Shown here piece after piece: positions 27,928 to 37,055 of a DNA stretch of 64,000 bases (position 1 is the first letter of the stretch; each line of letters opens with the position of its first letter). The stretch comes from Neptuniibacter caesariensis. Its GTDB lineage: Bacteria; Pseudomonadota; Gammaproteobacteria; Pseudomonadales; Balneatricaceae. Both the position numbers and the translations under genes were made by a program. Under the pieces are notes generated by a model that was given only the letters and a program-made list of their open reading frames with translations, had not been told where the DNA came from and did no database searches. The stretch spans positions 375,653-439,652 of the forward strand of contig NZ_CH724125.1 of the NCBI RefSeq assembly GCF_000153345.1. Direction: 5' to 3'.

Positions 27928-28662
27928 CTATCGGAAATATTTGGGTGAACGACCAAAATGCTTTTTAAAGCGATCACTAAATGCTGCCTGACTCGAATAG
28001 CCAACCTCAAAGGCAACTTTCTGAATACTGTCGTTGCTCTGTTCAAGTTTCTGCCAAGCCGTTTGCATGCGTTTTTCCAGCAGATACTGATTCGGCGTCA
28101 TCCCCAGTTGAGATTTGAATAACTCGGTTAACTGGCGTTCGCTGATATGGGCAATCGATGCCAGTGATGCTAGAGATATCTGCTCTGCATAGTTTTCATC
28201 AAGATAAAGACGCGCCGTATTGATCCGCTTATCAATACTCACATCCTCACCAAAACGTTCCTGAAGTAGCTGAAGTAACAGAAGTAACATCTGTCTCTGG
28301 CTGGATGCAGAACCCGACCTTTTCTCACTGTGGTCCTGATTGATCTGTTCATACAGGAAATTAACATAGTGGCTGAGTGCAGGGTCCATCTGGATATATT
28401 CAGGTAACCGGGCCAACTCTGGCGCGAGAGCCACCGGGATATCCGCAACAATAAACTGATTGTCCTGATCCGTACTACAACCGTGTTCATTACCTGCTGC
28501 AATAATTGCCGCAGTAGCGCCCGTAACATGACGACCTTTACCCGCGACTAACATCTCCATACCACCTAATACCGGCAGTACCAATTGATGGTAATCATGC
28601 TGATGACAGAGTGTTTCACTGTCATAGCTTCGTAGATCCAGTATCAGTTTGTTATTCGTCAC
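27928..28662 (-). CDS. AraC-family transcriptional regulator
   Basis: A 244-residue protein with an N-terminal cupin-like sensor region (HQHDYHQLVLPVLGGMEML) and a C-terminal two-HTH AraC domain (ISLASLASIAHISERQLTELF, VAFEVGYSSQAAFSDRFKKHFG). It lies 19 bp downstream of the racemase gene and upstream of the EamA exporter, which are the likely targets. This is inferred from position only. Confidence 0.92.
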   Translation of the reverse strand: MTNNKLILDLRSYDSETLCHQHDYHQLVLPVLGGMEMLVAGKGRHVTGATAAIIAAGNEHGCSTDQDNQFIVADIPVALAPELARLPEYIQMDPALSHYVNFLYEQINQDHSEKRSGSASSQRQMLLLLLQLLQERFGEDVSIDKRINTARLYLDENYAEQISLASLASIAHISERQLTELFKSQLGMTPNQYLLEKRMQTAWQKLEQSNDSIQKVAFEVGYSSQAAFSDRFKKHFGRSPKYFR

Positions 28663-28681
28663 AACATCACTTGGTTAACAA

Positions 28682-29383
28682 TTACAGGTCTTTGTTTAAT
28701 GCGAAGAAGACCGCATAATCAGCATGAATGGCAGTAGTGTCATAGAGCTTTACCGCTGTATCTGTCTGTTTTACCAATAAGGCAATCTCCGTACATCCAA
28801 GAATGACCGCTTGAGCACCTGATTTATAGAGATCATTAATAATCTTCAGATAACGGTCTCTTGAAGGATCCTCGATCAGGCCTTTGCAAAGCTCATTATA
28901 GATAACACTATGCACGACTTCCCTTTCTTCAGCTTCAGGTACAACAACCTCTATACCATGCTTGTCCGTTAAGCGCTGCTTATAAAAATCCTGTTCCATG
29001 GTGAATCGGGTACCCAGCAGCCCCACCTTGCTCACACCATCAGCTTTCAGCTTTTCTGCCGTCGCATCAGCGATGTGTAAGATAGGTATACTAATGTTTT
29101 CCTGAATGGCATCTGCGACCTTATGCATTGTGTTGGTACAAATCAGTACAAAATCTGCGCCAGCTCTCTCAACGCCTTTTGCCGCTTCAATCAGTATATC
29201 CGCTGTACCTTGCCAGTCGCCTACATGTTGTAACGATTCTATTTCAACAAAATCGACACTATTAAGTATGACTTTTGCCGAGTGAAGACCACCTAACTCT
29301 TTTTGCACGCCACGGTTAATCTGCTGATAGTAGCTGGTTGTGGATTCCCAACTCATTCCACCCAGTAGACCGATTGTTTTCAT
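28682..29383 (-). CDS. Aspartate/glutamate racemase family protein
   Basis: A 233-residue Asp/Glu racemase-fold protein, closest by motif to the YgeA-type amino-acid racemases. Its start is TIGLLGGMSWEST. The two cysteines expected in the active site appear in LICTNTMH (about residue 83) and LGCTEIALL (about 195). It heads a likely operon with the AraC regulator and the EamA transporter. Confidence 0.92.
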   Translation of the reverse strand: MKTIGLLGGMSWESTTSYYQQINRGVQKELGGLHSAKVILNSVDFVEIESLQHVGDWQGTADILIEAAKGVERAGADFVLICTNTMHKVADAIQENISIPILHIADATAEKLKADGVSKVGLLGTRFTMEQDFYKQRLTDKHGIEVVVPEAEEREVVHSVIYNELCKGLIEDPSRDRYLKIINDLYKSGAQAVILGCTEIALLVKQTDTAVKLYDTTAIHADYAVFFALNKDL

Positions 29384-29488
29384 CTGATTTCTCCATACCT
29401 AGAGTATGACAGTATTAAAGAAAGGCGCTTGCAATGACAGATACAGTCTACAGAGGAATATATAAGTACAGTAAGTGATTCATGACAG

Positions 29489-29812
29489 TTAAATAAAGTA
29501 TTCAACCATCCAGGTGAATATTCGGTTTGCATCAACCTGAGCGAAATCTATCTCGATAAACTCATTGGCCGGATCTTTCTCGATCCAGGCAAGCTGATAC
29601 CGAATTTGCTGAGGATAGTGATCATGAAGAATAATGATGATCCGTTTTCCGCTAACGGCATGGTCAATCATCATGACGTCCGCGGGTATCCCCTGTTTAC
29701 GCATATGCTGACTAACACCAATGATCGGGTCCATTTTCGCATGCTCTGCCTGCAGTTTCTCATGCGCTTGTCGGGCTTCGTCCCACAGTTTTTCTAATTG
29801 TTCGCTGATCAT
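29489..29812 (-). CDS. Conserved hypothetical protein
   Basis: A 107-residue soluble protein, acidic overall, with a helical N-terminus (EQLEKLWDEARQAHEKLQAEH). I do not recognise the family. The gene stands alone, divergent from the MgtC-like gene at 29896. It is kept because of its length, normal codon use and isolated position with no overlapping better frame. Confidence 0.65.
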   Translation of the reverse strand: MISEQLEKLWDEARQAHEKLQAEHAKMDPIIGVSQHMRKQGIPADVMMIDHAVSGKRIIIILHDHYPQQIRYQLAWIEKDPANEFIEIDFAQVDANRIFTWMVEYFI

Positions 29813-29895
29813 TTCAAATTTATCGATTTGTTCTTAATCAATAAATCATACTTCCAGACTGGCGATAACGCACGAACTGTCTCAATATTAACCAC

Positions 29896-31176
29896 ATGGA
29901 ACTGTCTATTTTCTCTTTAGAAATCAACCTATTCTGGTCACTTCTTATTGCACTGGCTTTAGGTTTAATTATTGGTATAGAACGGGGCTGGTCACAAAGG
30001 CACAGTTCTGAAGGTAGCCGTGTCGCGGGGATAAGAACGTTTGCCCTGACTGGATTGTATGGCGGCCTTTGTGCAGCCCTGGCAATGGAGTTTTCCAGTT
30101 GGTTGCTCGGTTTTGGGTTAATCCCCCTTATCGTTATTTTGGCTGTTGCCTTCTATATCAGCTATCAGAAAAGTAATGTGGTGAGCATAACCGGTATTGT
30201 CGGCTTATTAATCACCTATGCACTGGGCGCGCTGGCTGTTTCAGGTGAACCGGTTATTGCTGCATCAGCAGCCGTTATCACAGCATTGATTCTTGATGGC
30301 AAACCGGAGATGCATTCGGCACTAAAAAAACTCGAAGAGTACGAACTGGATGCTGGGTTAAGGCTGCTGCTGATCTCCATTGTCATGCTGCCGATCCTTC
30401 CGGATAAAGGCTATGGGCCATGGGATGCAATTAACCCGTATGAGATTTGGTGGATGGTAGTCCTGATCGCAAGTATCTCTTTTCTGGGGTACTTTGCGAT
30501 ACGCATTGGCGGCGCAAGGCGCGGTATTATGTTTACGTCTGTGTTTGCAGGCTTAAGTTCTTCAACCGCATTAACCATTCAGTTCTCAAGCCTTTCCCGG
30601 TCACAACCTGCTTTAAGTCCTCTGCTGGCCAGTGGCATTCTGTTTAGCTGCGGCACCATGTTTCCACGAATACTGATGGTCCTTCTGGTTATTAATGCAC
30701 CGCTGACCTATCAGCTTTGGCCCTCTATGCTGGCCATGATGGCTGGTTTCTATCTACCTGGTTTATGGATCTGGTTAAAACACAGTGACGGAGAAACCAA
30801 GCAAGTCGAAACAAAGCGTAACCCTTTGGCGCTCAGTTCAGCCGTCATGTTTGGTTTTATTCTGATGTTGATAATGGTGCTTTCTAAAGCGCTAACCGAA
30901 TGGTTTGGCGATACCGGCACATTGCTGCTCTCAGCCATTGCTGGGCTTACTGATGTAGATCCCATTACCCTTGCCCTAGGGCGTCAGGCACCTGAATCTA
31001 TTGAGATGGCTATCGCACTAGCAGGAATCTTTATCACTGCAACCGTCAACAGCCTGGTTAAGATGATGATCGTAATCATGGCCGGTGACAGATCACTGTC
31101 GATACGTGTGGCACCCGCCATGTTTTGTTCTGTGCTGATAGGTGCATTAATTATCTATTTAATGCACCTGGCATAG
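29896..31176 (+). CDS. MgtC/SapB-DUF4010 membrane protein
   Basis: A 426-residue membrane protein. The N-terminal MgtC/SapB-like part begins LIALALGLIIGIERGW and includes RVAGIRTFALTGLYGGL, and a DUF4010 C-terminal half follows. About eleven hydrophobic segments are visible. Its role is unknown; MgtC proteins are linked to magnesium limitation and ATP-synthase control, but this fused class is uncharacterised. The last 33 codons are duplicated at 35129-35232. Confidence 0.9.
   Translation: MELSIFSLEINLFWSLLIALALGLIIGIERGWSQRHSSEGSRVAGIRTFALTGLYGGLCAALAMEFSSWLLGFGLIPLIVILAVAFYISYQKSNVVSITGIVGLLITYALGALAVSGEPVIAASAAVITALILDGKPEMHSALKKLEEYELDAGLRLLLISIVMLPILPDKGYGPWDAINPYEIWWMVVLIASISFLGYFAIRIGGARRGIMFTSVFAGLSSSTALTIQFSSLSRSQPALSPLLASGILFSCGTMFPRILMVLLVINAPLTYQLWPSMLAMMAGFYLPGLWIWLKHSDGETKQVETKRNPLALSSAVMFGFILMLIMVLSKALTEWFGDTGTLLLSAIAGLTDVDPITLALGRQAPESIEMAIALAGIFITATVNSLVKMMIVIMAGDRSLSIRVAPAMFCSVLIGALIIYLMHLA
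31072..31175 (+). repeat. 104-bp direct repeat, copy 1 (3' end of MgtC-like gene)
   Basis: This 104-bp stretch, starting GTAATCATGGCCGGTG, is repeated in the same orientation at 35129-35232 with one difference by direct comparison (GCC here, GTC there at position 31082). It covers the final codons of the MgtC/DUF4010 gene up to the TA of its stop codon. Confidence 0.97.
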
Positions 31177-31255
31177 GCTTAGAGTGATACTCAATTAGAA
31201 TCTACACACTTAAAGGTTAAGTAACCTCACCCGCTAATTTTCTTAGATAATCAGA

Positions 31256-32614
31256 TCAGTTATTTGCCAGCATATGCTTTGCAGCAATGTACTCCACAAA
31301 TCCATATATTTTTTTATCTACCACTTCTTGTAAGTGTTTTTGGTTGAGGACATCATTCCCATTCAGCCATGCATCTAATGCCGCTGCGTAATTCGCTTCA
31401 GTTAATTCGCAAGCATTACTGGCCTCGAGAAATAACTCAGGTTTAGTGATCTCTCCAAGACGGTAATCACGAAGATGCTTCTGCCATTTACCTCGGTACC
31501 TATTTGACTGTGGCTCGAATGCTGCCATAGCTATATCGTGACCATTTAGTTTTTCATTAATATAGCTATATGCAAGCACATCATAGAACCCAAAACGGTC
31601 TGTAGACTCGAACATCTTATTCCACATTTCAGAGGCATGTTCGATCTCACCTTCCATAAAGTAGAACCGTGCACTATGTTCGTAGAAATAAGGTGAAACA
31701 TCATTCTTCGCAATCTGCTTCTCAATTAAAACACGTGCACTATCCGGCTTACCTGCCTCTACATATGCAGAAACAAGATCAGCCTTACTATCCGCATCAT
31801 TTTTTAACTTGTCATACTTTTTGTACGCATTAAGTGACAGATTAGTACGTCCGATATTGGAGTAAATTCTTGCAATTTCAGCATGAACTTTAGGATCTTC
31901 AGGATTAGCCTTCAGGGACTTACGCAATTGCACTAAGGCTTCTTTATATGGTGCCTGCTCACGATAGAGACAATCTTTCTCGACTGAATCTACCAGCATA
32001 TCTGCATACAATTTGGCAAGTTTTCCATTCTCTGGCTGCATCTCGGTGACTTTAGCCATTAATGGTACCGCCAGATTATATCTTTCATCGTAAGCATAGA
32101 GCTTAGCTAACATAATATGGGCAGTGACTGAATGTGGCTGTTCCTTAATACTCTTTTTAAGTAATCTGCGGAGGCCGTAAGCATCACTAAAACCTTCAGT
32201 TCGGACTTTATAGACCGCTTTAGCAAGCGTTGGTGGGTTAACATTTTTAATCACTTCATCTGGTAATTTATCAAACAGCATTCGTAATTTATTTGCCATT
32301 ATCACATCGCCACGACCAGCTAAATCATAGTAAAGCTGATAACGAGCAATAAGCCCTTCCAGATGCTGTGGCTCTTTAGTTGAGAAAATCTCCATCTCTT
32401 CAACTGCCATATAGACATACTGTATATCATCAGTTTTCTCGGCAGTTTTAAGATACTCTCTTGCTAAATCAAAGTGCAGGCTCGAATCAGTAGTGCTAGC
32501 TTGCTGCTCCTTGATCTGCTCAATAGCTTTACGTTGTTCCTCGGGTACAGTCTGACAACCCACCATACCTAAGATTGCAGCGGCTAATAGTGTTTTTTTC
32601 AATGATGTTTTCAT
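31256..32614 (-). CDS. TPR-repeat lipoprotein
   Basis: A 452-residue lipoprotein. The signal sequence ends in a lipobox at GMVGC (about residue 20). Most of the rest is helical TPR-like repeats (for example AHIMLAKLYAYDERYNLAVPL and VHAEIARIYSNIGRTNLSL). It shares one base with the DUF3857 gene upstream, so both are made from one mRNA. The pair lies inside the segment bounded by the 104-bp repeats. Function is unknown. Confidence 0.88.
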   Translation of the reverse strand: MKTSLKKTLLAAAILGMVGCQTVPEEQRKAIEQIKEQQASTTDSSLHFDLAREYLKTAEKTDDIQYVYMAVEEMEIFSTKEPQHLEGLIARYQLYYDLAGRGDVIMANKLRMLFDKLPDEVIKNVNPPTLAKAVYKVRTEGFSDAYGLRRLLKKSIKEQPHSVTAHIMLAKLYAYDERYNLAVPLMAKVTEMQPENGKLAKLYADMLVDSVEKDCLYREQAPYKEALVQLRKSLKANPEDPKVHAEIARIYSNIGRTNLSLNAYKKYDKLKNDADSKADLVSAYVEAGKPDSARVLIEKQIAKNDVSPYFYEHSARFYFMEGEIEHASEMWNKMFESTDRFGFYDVLAYSYINEKLNGHDIAMAAFEPQSNRYRGKWQKHLRDYRLGEITKPELFLEASNACELTEANYAAALDAWLNGNDVLNQKHLQEVVDKKIYGFVEYIAAKHMLANN

Positions 32615-34833
32615 CAGATTTTATATCCTAGTGACTTAGCTTTAGCGAAAGAACGATCAGATGCAGAGAATTTATCTAAATACCCTTGCGCCAATCCTAG
32701 TAAATAAAAGCCTTTACCTGATTTTGGATTTGCTTTGACGTAATCCTGTGCCTTCAAAAGAGCGGATTCGTATTCCCCTTCATCCAACTCATTCTGTATC
32801 TGGTTTAGTACATCACCTGCATTAATTGTTTTGGCTTTAGGCTTATTCGCCTTTGTAATACCAGCCTCTACTTCACCATGATCTATATCTACTTGGTAAA
32901 GCACTAGCCATGGGCGATCTTTTTTAAGGCGTTCAACATAATTACTGAATTCCTTGAACTCCTGATTGCTCAATTGATCGGCGGGAAGCTTGAAGGCCAT
33001 ATTGATATGGTACCTGCCATTTTTTTCATGGCCTGTCTGGCTCAATTCAAACCAATCATTTCTCTTGTCCAGGCCAGTATTAAGTAAAACTGGCTTAGCC
33101 CCATTAACAGGCGCATCGATAACAACATTAAGCTTAAGGCTTAACCCTTTAGGCAAGACGAAATCATGAATTCGATCTTTTGCATCTGGTAATTCCATCA
33201 ACCCTGTAAACAATTTCACTAGTTGAAGGGGTGTAGTCAGATAGCTGATTTTTCCATCTTCAACTACATCATTACTACTAATAAAACGAGCATTCAACTC
33301 AAAAGGCACCGTTAAATCCAGGGGCGAAGTAACGTTAAAATCAACCAATTCTATTTCGGGATAGAGATCTTTTAGCAAGCCGACAGCCAATGATTTTTTA
33401 TCGTCGGTGTTAATCCACAAAGAACGAAAGTAATCTTCATAAAGCCCACTGAATGTAAAATTGATCGCGCCATTAGCTTTCTGCTTATCCAGTTTCGAAA
33501 AATGGATATCAATTATGGCCTCATTCTCTTCGGCGCTAAGCATGGGAGTGCCCTTAATGAATCCCCCCTGCCCATTCACGATTAAAGCCTTACGCCCTTC
33601 GATCATTCTACTGAACCCAGGAAAAAGAGATTGCTCTCCAGTAGTATCGACCCAGATCGCCGGGCTATCAGTGGTTTCAGGGAGATAGGTAATCATATGA
33701 TCAAAAGGCAGATTAGGAATCAGCGGGTTCGTTCTGACAGAGCCTTCAGTTGATATAAGTGCAGGATGTGCATCGATACCCAGTTCACGCAGCAAACTGA
33801 CCATGAGTACCGTTTGATCTTTACAATCACCATATTGACTTGTCAGCACCTTTGCAGCCGAGTGCGGTTCAAAACCTCCCCGATCTACATGGGCAAACAC
33901 ATAACGAATATTCTTTTGAACAAAGTCATAAACGGCCTTAATCTTTTCTTCTCGGCTTGAACTGTTAGCCGCAATATTGTTCGCAATTTTGCGAATCTGA
34001 TCATTAGCGATCATCTTGTCATCGAAAAGTTCCGACGCCCAGCTATCAATCACTGACCAATCTTCAGCAGTCGAATATTCAAGATAGGGCACTAAATCCA
34101 CAAGAGCTGGCATGCCATGCTCAATGGTCACGGAAGGTAAGCGACGATATCGCCATTGGTGCTCAGTAAAACCGTCACGACGTGAATTAGAATAGGCCGC
34201 CCCCTGCCCCAATTGGGTAAATTTAAGCTTCTTTTTTGAAGGCACTTGCACCGAAAACAGTGACTCTAAAACGGGATCAACCCGGTATCCTTTTTCACTC
34301 TGGGAATCGGTCGGGGCATGGAACAAATGCCCACCACTGGTAACACCAGCAATACGTGCTTTCAGTGGTGTAAAATCTATTTGATATTCTATTACCGAAT
34401 TCTCAGTTACTGCTGGGAGGGAAAATACGAGATCACGTCCATCCTGATAGAAGTCAGAACGGGCATTGTTTTGTATCTGAACAGCATCTTTATCCAGCTC
34501 CAACACTTTTCCTTCAGCAGTCAGGACTCTGGCAAAATCTAGTTTAGCGTCAGTGAAGTAGCTATTAAAGCCAATAGAGATCTGACTAAAATCACGGGCA
34601 GCCTCTCGGCTATTAAGTTTGATTGCCCGATAAAGAACTTTGTGGGTTTGCCCCTCTAGATCAAGCTTGACCTGTCGGTTCTGCAACAAAACCACCGCCC
34701 CCGCCTGATTATGTCCAGAGCGATTGGCAAGTTCTGTAAGTGGCGGAGCTATTCTTTCAGCTGCATATAAATTAACTGGCAACTGCAATAGTAGAGAAAC
34801 AACAACTGAGAATTTTGGATTCAATAACTTCAT
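32614..34833 (-). CDS. DUF3857/transglutaminase-like exported protein
   Basis: A 739-residue exported protein with a signal peptide, then a DUF3857 region, then a transglutaminase-like domain. The catalytic cysteine lies in YGDCKDQTVLMVSLLRELG (about residue 337) and the partner His and Asp in PFDHMITY and WVDTTGE. The C-terminal 60 residues contain a TPR-like unit. It is translationally coupled to the TPR lipoprotein. Families with this layout are periplasmic but have no clear substrate. Confidence 0.88.
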   Translation of the reverse strand: MKLLNPKFSVVVSLLLQLPVNLYAAERIAPPLTELANRSGHNQAGAVVLLQNRQVKLDLEGQTHKVLYRAIKLNSREAARDFSQISIGFNSYFTDAKLDFARVLTAEGKVLELDKDAVQIQNNARSDFYQDGRDLVFSLPAVTENSVIEYQIDFTPLKARIAGVTSGGHLFHAPTDSQSEKGYRVDPVLESLFSVQVPSKKKLKFTQLGQGAAYSNSRRDGFTEHQWRYRRLPSVTIEHGMPALVDLVPYLEYSTAEDWSVIDSWASELFDDKMIANDQIRKIANNIAANSSSREEKIKAVYDFVQKNIRYVFAHVDRGGFEPHSAAKVLTSQYGDCKDQTVLMVSLLRELGIDAHPALISTEGSVRTNPLIPNLPFDHMITYLPETTDSPAIWVDTTGEQSLFPGFSRMIEGRKALIVNGQGGFIKGTPMLSAEENEAIIDIHFSKLDKQKANGAINFTFSGLYEDYFRSLWINTDDKKSLAVGLLKDLYPEIELVDFNVTSPLDLTVPFELNARFISSNDVVEDGKISYLTTPLQLVKLFTGLMELPDAKDRIHDFVLPKGLSLKLNVVIDAPVNGAKPVLLNTGLDKRNDWFELSQTGHEKNGRYHINMAFKLPADQLSNQEFKEFSNYVERLKKDRPWLVLYQVDIDHGEVEAGITKANKPKAKTINAGDVLNQIQNELDEGEYESALLKAQDYVKANPKSGKGFYLLGLAQGYLDKFSASDRSFAKAKSLGYKI

Positions 34834-35128
34834 TCTATCCCCTAGAGCGACACAGTAGGGGAAGAAGACAGAACGGAGAGCTCTTAACTGCAGACAAGTA
34901 AACTACAGAATCCATTCAAATTTTCATCCCCATCCAAAGAGAAGTAAGCCTACTTTACCTGATTTACAGAGAATATCAGTACCATATACAATTTTTATTT
35001 TATTTAAATAAACGTCATAAAATCAAAAGATAAAACTGATTTAAAAGAGAGTGTGAGGCGTCAATTCCAGCTACAAATAGAGTTAAACGCTTATCGCGTT
35101 TCGGCTGAAATTCAGTGAGAGTGTAATT
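34834..35128. other. AT-rich intergenic stretch, no gene seen
   Basis: This spacer between the DUF3857 gene start and the second copy of the 104-bp repeat contains no credible reading frame. It is AT-rich in its middle and presumably holds the promoter of the minus-strand DUF3857-TPR pair. I saw no integrase, transposase remnant or terminal inverted repeat. Confidence 0.6.
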
Positions 35129-35234
35129 GTAATCATGGTCGGTGACAGATCACTGTCGATACGTGTGGCACCCGCCATGTTTTGTTCTGTGCTGATAGGT
35201 GCATTAATTATCTATTTAATGCACCTGGCATAAC
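35129..35234 (+). pseudogene. Duplicated 3' fragment of the MgtC-like gene (repeat copy 2)
   Basis: This is the second copy of the 104-bp repeat (35129-35232), 103 of 104 bases identical to 31072-31175. The frame of the last MgtC/DUF4010 codons is kept and ends in TAA where the intact gene has TAG. One Ala-to-Val change is present. No 5' part of the gene is found upstream, so it is a fragment. It lies just before the convergent gene at 35240, which may be the original downstream neighbour of the MgtC-like gene. Confidence 0.9.
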
Positions 35235-35239
35235 CTGAA

Positions 35240-35647
35240 CTACATACCGCCCGCACGAATCGTGTATTCCTGGTATGCAGGCAAAATGATCGCAGCAAGA
35301 ATACCCAGAATGGCAGGGATAAGCAGTAATGCCACACCCCAGATCGCCCATTTACGTTGTACGCGATTAAATTGCTCTACACTCTCCCACTGTTTGTTTT
35401 TCCAGGCCCACTGGCGTCCTTTAAAGCCCAAAACAAACATCATGATAAAGCCGACATAAGGCACCAGCACCAATAGACCAATCCAGGTCTTGTTAAAGAT
35501 CGCCCAAATCCAGTTAAGGAGAAAAGCACCCCAGCTCCAGCCCTTTACCCCTTCAGGGTAAACGTCCTCACCCATGCCCGAATTGTTCTGCAGTTTATCC
35601 GCCTCAAGTGCTAATTCAGATTCTGGCGCTTTATATAGATTTTCCAT
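35240..35647 (-). CDS. Small membrane protein with pilin-like C-terminal tail
   Basis: A 135-residue protein with two membrane regions. The first (WGAFLLNWIWAIFNKTWIGLL) resembles DUF2628-type proteins. The C-terminal end (GILAAIILPAYQEYTIRA) closely resembles the part of type IV pilins after the methylation site, here placed at the far C-terminus without a prepilin peptidase site. The gene ends 8 bp after the pseudogene fragment. Function is unknown. Confidence 0.8.
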   Translation of the reverse strand: MENLYKAPESELALEADKLQNNSGMGEDVYPEGVKGWSWGAFLLNWIWAIFNKTWIGLLVLVPYVGFIMMFVLGFKGRQWAWKNKQWESVEQFNRVQRKWAIWGVALLLIPAILGILAAIILPAYQEYTIRAGGM

Positions 35648-35715
35648 TTCTACGTTTCCTTGTGTAGTACTACAAACTTAATTTATTCCTAAAAGCTCAT
35701 ATAGGGAGAATTAGC

Positions 35716-36003
35716 CTATTGTATGGTTTGCTGTATATGAGAGTAACTAAATGTCAGCGCTTGCCCATACCTGATGCTCTCATAGGATAGAGCACAAACA
35801 TTAGCGATCTCAGTAACTCTCCCAATTAAATAGGGCTCAGTGAGTCTAAGTTCATTCAGATAGACCTCCCTACCCTTATAATGGAGCACCACCTGTTTAG
35901 CGACTGCAATGATCTTCTCGTGCTGCGCCTGATAATCACCTGATGAATTAACAGCACTAGGAATCTTATCAAACCCGAGCCTTTCTGCATCACTCAGCAT
36001 CAT
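35716..36003 (-). CDS. Hypothetical protein
   Basis: A 95-residue soluble protein with no family I recognise. Its start overlaps the end of the cupin gene by 14 bp, suggesting translational coupling and a shared task. The middle has an alternating hydrophobic pattern around KQVVLHYKGREVYLNEL. Confidence 0.6.
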   Translation of the reverse strand: MMLSDAERLGFDKIPSAVNSSGDYQAQHEKIIAVAKQVVLHYKGREVYLNELRLTEPYLIGRVTEIANVCALSYESIRYGQALTFSYSHIQQTIQ

Positions 36004-36382
36004 CTTCCTCTGGCAATTGAATACTTTGGCTGGGAAAGGATACCTCTAGCACTAGGCACTCCTCTTCACAGATAAAGGGGCCATGCTTCTCACCCGGCGG
36101 ACGGCTGGCAAAATGGCCGGCTTCTAGCCACATATCAAAGGCAGCATCATACAAACGACCAGAGATTATATAGATCTCTTCCGGGTAATCATGAGCATTA
36201 ACGCCGAACTCTGCCGTATTAGCCCCTGCTTTGAATCGGGTAAGACGAGTATAGTCACCGGTCACACTGTCTTGAGCCAGCGTCAGTTGCTCAAGTTGCC
36301 CTTGTGTACCCTCTATAGATTCCCACTTATCAGAATGGTCCCCTGCCAACACATTCCAATAGGTTGCTGTTGTTTTAGGCAT
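35990..36382 (-). CDS. Cupin-domain protein
   Basis: A 130-residue protein with a single ChrR-type cupin barrel. The motif region FGVNAHDYPEEIYIISGRLYD and the later RPPGEKHGPF place His and Glu metal ligands. The substrate or role is not evident. It overlaps the downstream hypothetical gene. Confidence 0.8.
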   Translation of the reverse strand: MPKTTATYWNVLAGDHSDKWESIEGTQGQLEQLTLAQDSVTGDYTRLTRFKAGANTAEFGVNAHDYPEEIYIISGRLYDAAFDMWLEAGHFASRPPGEKHGPFICEEECLVLEVSFPSQSIQLPEEDDAE

Positions 36383-36431
36383 TTATGTAATATTCCTTTA
36401 GAAGATAGAACCAACAAGGCTTTCTAATAGC

Positions 36432-36986
36432 TTAATTTCCTTCATCCGCATCATTCGTAAAGCGATAACGATAAACGGGTGATTTATAGAAGTCATTAAT
36501 CTGTACCGATCTATCGATTGGGTAACCAGGCAGCGCGAAGGTACTGCTGATAAGAAAACGATGACCCTGTTCTTCATCTTTGAGTTTATCGGCTATCTGC
36601 TGCATCCCTTCCGTATGTAAATAACACACTAAAACCTCAGCTTCTGAGAGGTCTGCCCTTAAGAAATCCTTTCGGTATATTTTAAGATTATCTATGCGCA
36701 ATAGCTTCTGTATAACAACTGATAATAACCAAGGAATGTACGAAGCTTCATAGCTTATGATTGAACGTTGGGGAAAACGTTTGGCTAGCACCAACGCAAG
36801 CCCACCCCAACCACTACCAAGTTCATAAACAGGCCCATTGCCAGTATCTTTCATTAACTTGATTATCGCGTTGCGGGCTTTTCTCGAGCTTGGCATCGGT
36901 GATATGCCAACTTTAAGCGTACTCCAAACGATGGACACACTTATAAGCATTAAGCCAGCTATCACAAATAGTTCTATTACAGGCAA
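36432..36986 (-). CDS. Membrane-anchored class I methyltransferase-like protein
   Basis: A 184-residue protein with an N-terminal membrane segment (VIELFVIAGLMLISVSIVW), then a Rossmann SAM-binding core with motif I YELGSGWGGLAL near residue 55. A probable acidic ribose-binding position follows (ISYEAS). The substrate is unknown. Confidence 0.75.
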   Translation of the reverse strand: MPVIELFVIAGLMLISVSIVWSTLKVGISPMPSSRKARNAIIKLMKDTGNGPVYELGSGWGGLALVLAKRFPQRSIISYEASYIPWLLSVVIQKLLRIDNLKIYRKDFLRADLSEAEVLVCYLHTEGMQQIADKLKDEEQGHRFLISSTFALPGYPIDRSVQINDFYKSPVYRYRFTNDADEGN

Positions 36987-37055
36987 ACGATAAGCTCTCT
37001 ATAAATGAAATGACTAAGGGATAGATCATTCATTCCAGATTTCTACTTTGAATGG

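Noticed and set aside
31177-35128. Transposon or insertion sequence between the 104-bp repeats
   Set aside because: No transposase, integrase or terminal inverted repeats are visible. Direct repeats of 104 bp are far longer than target-site duplications.
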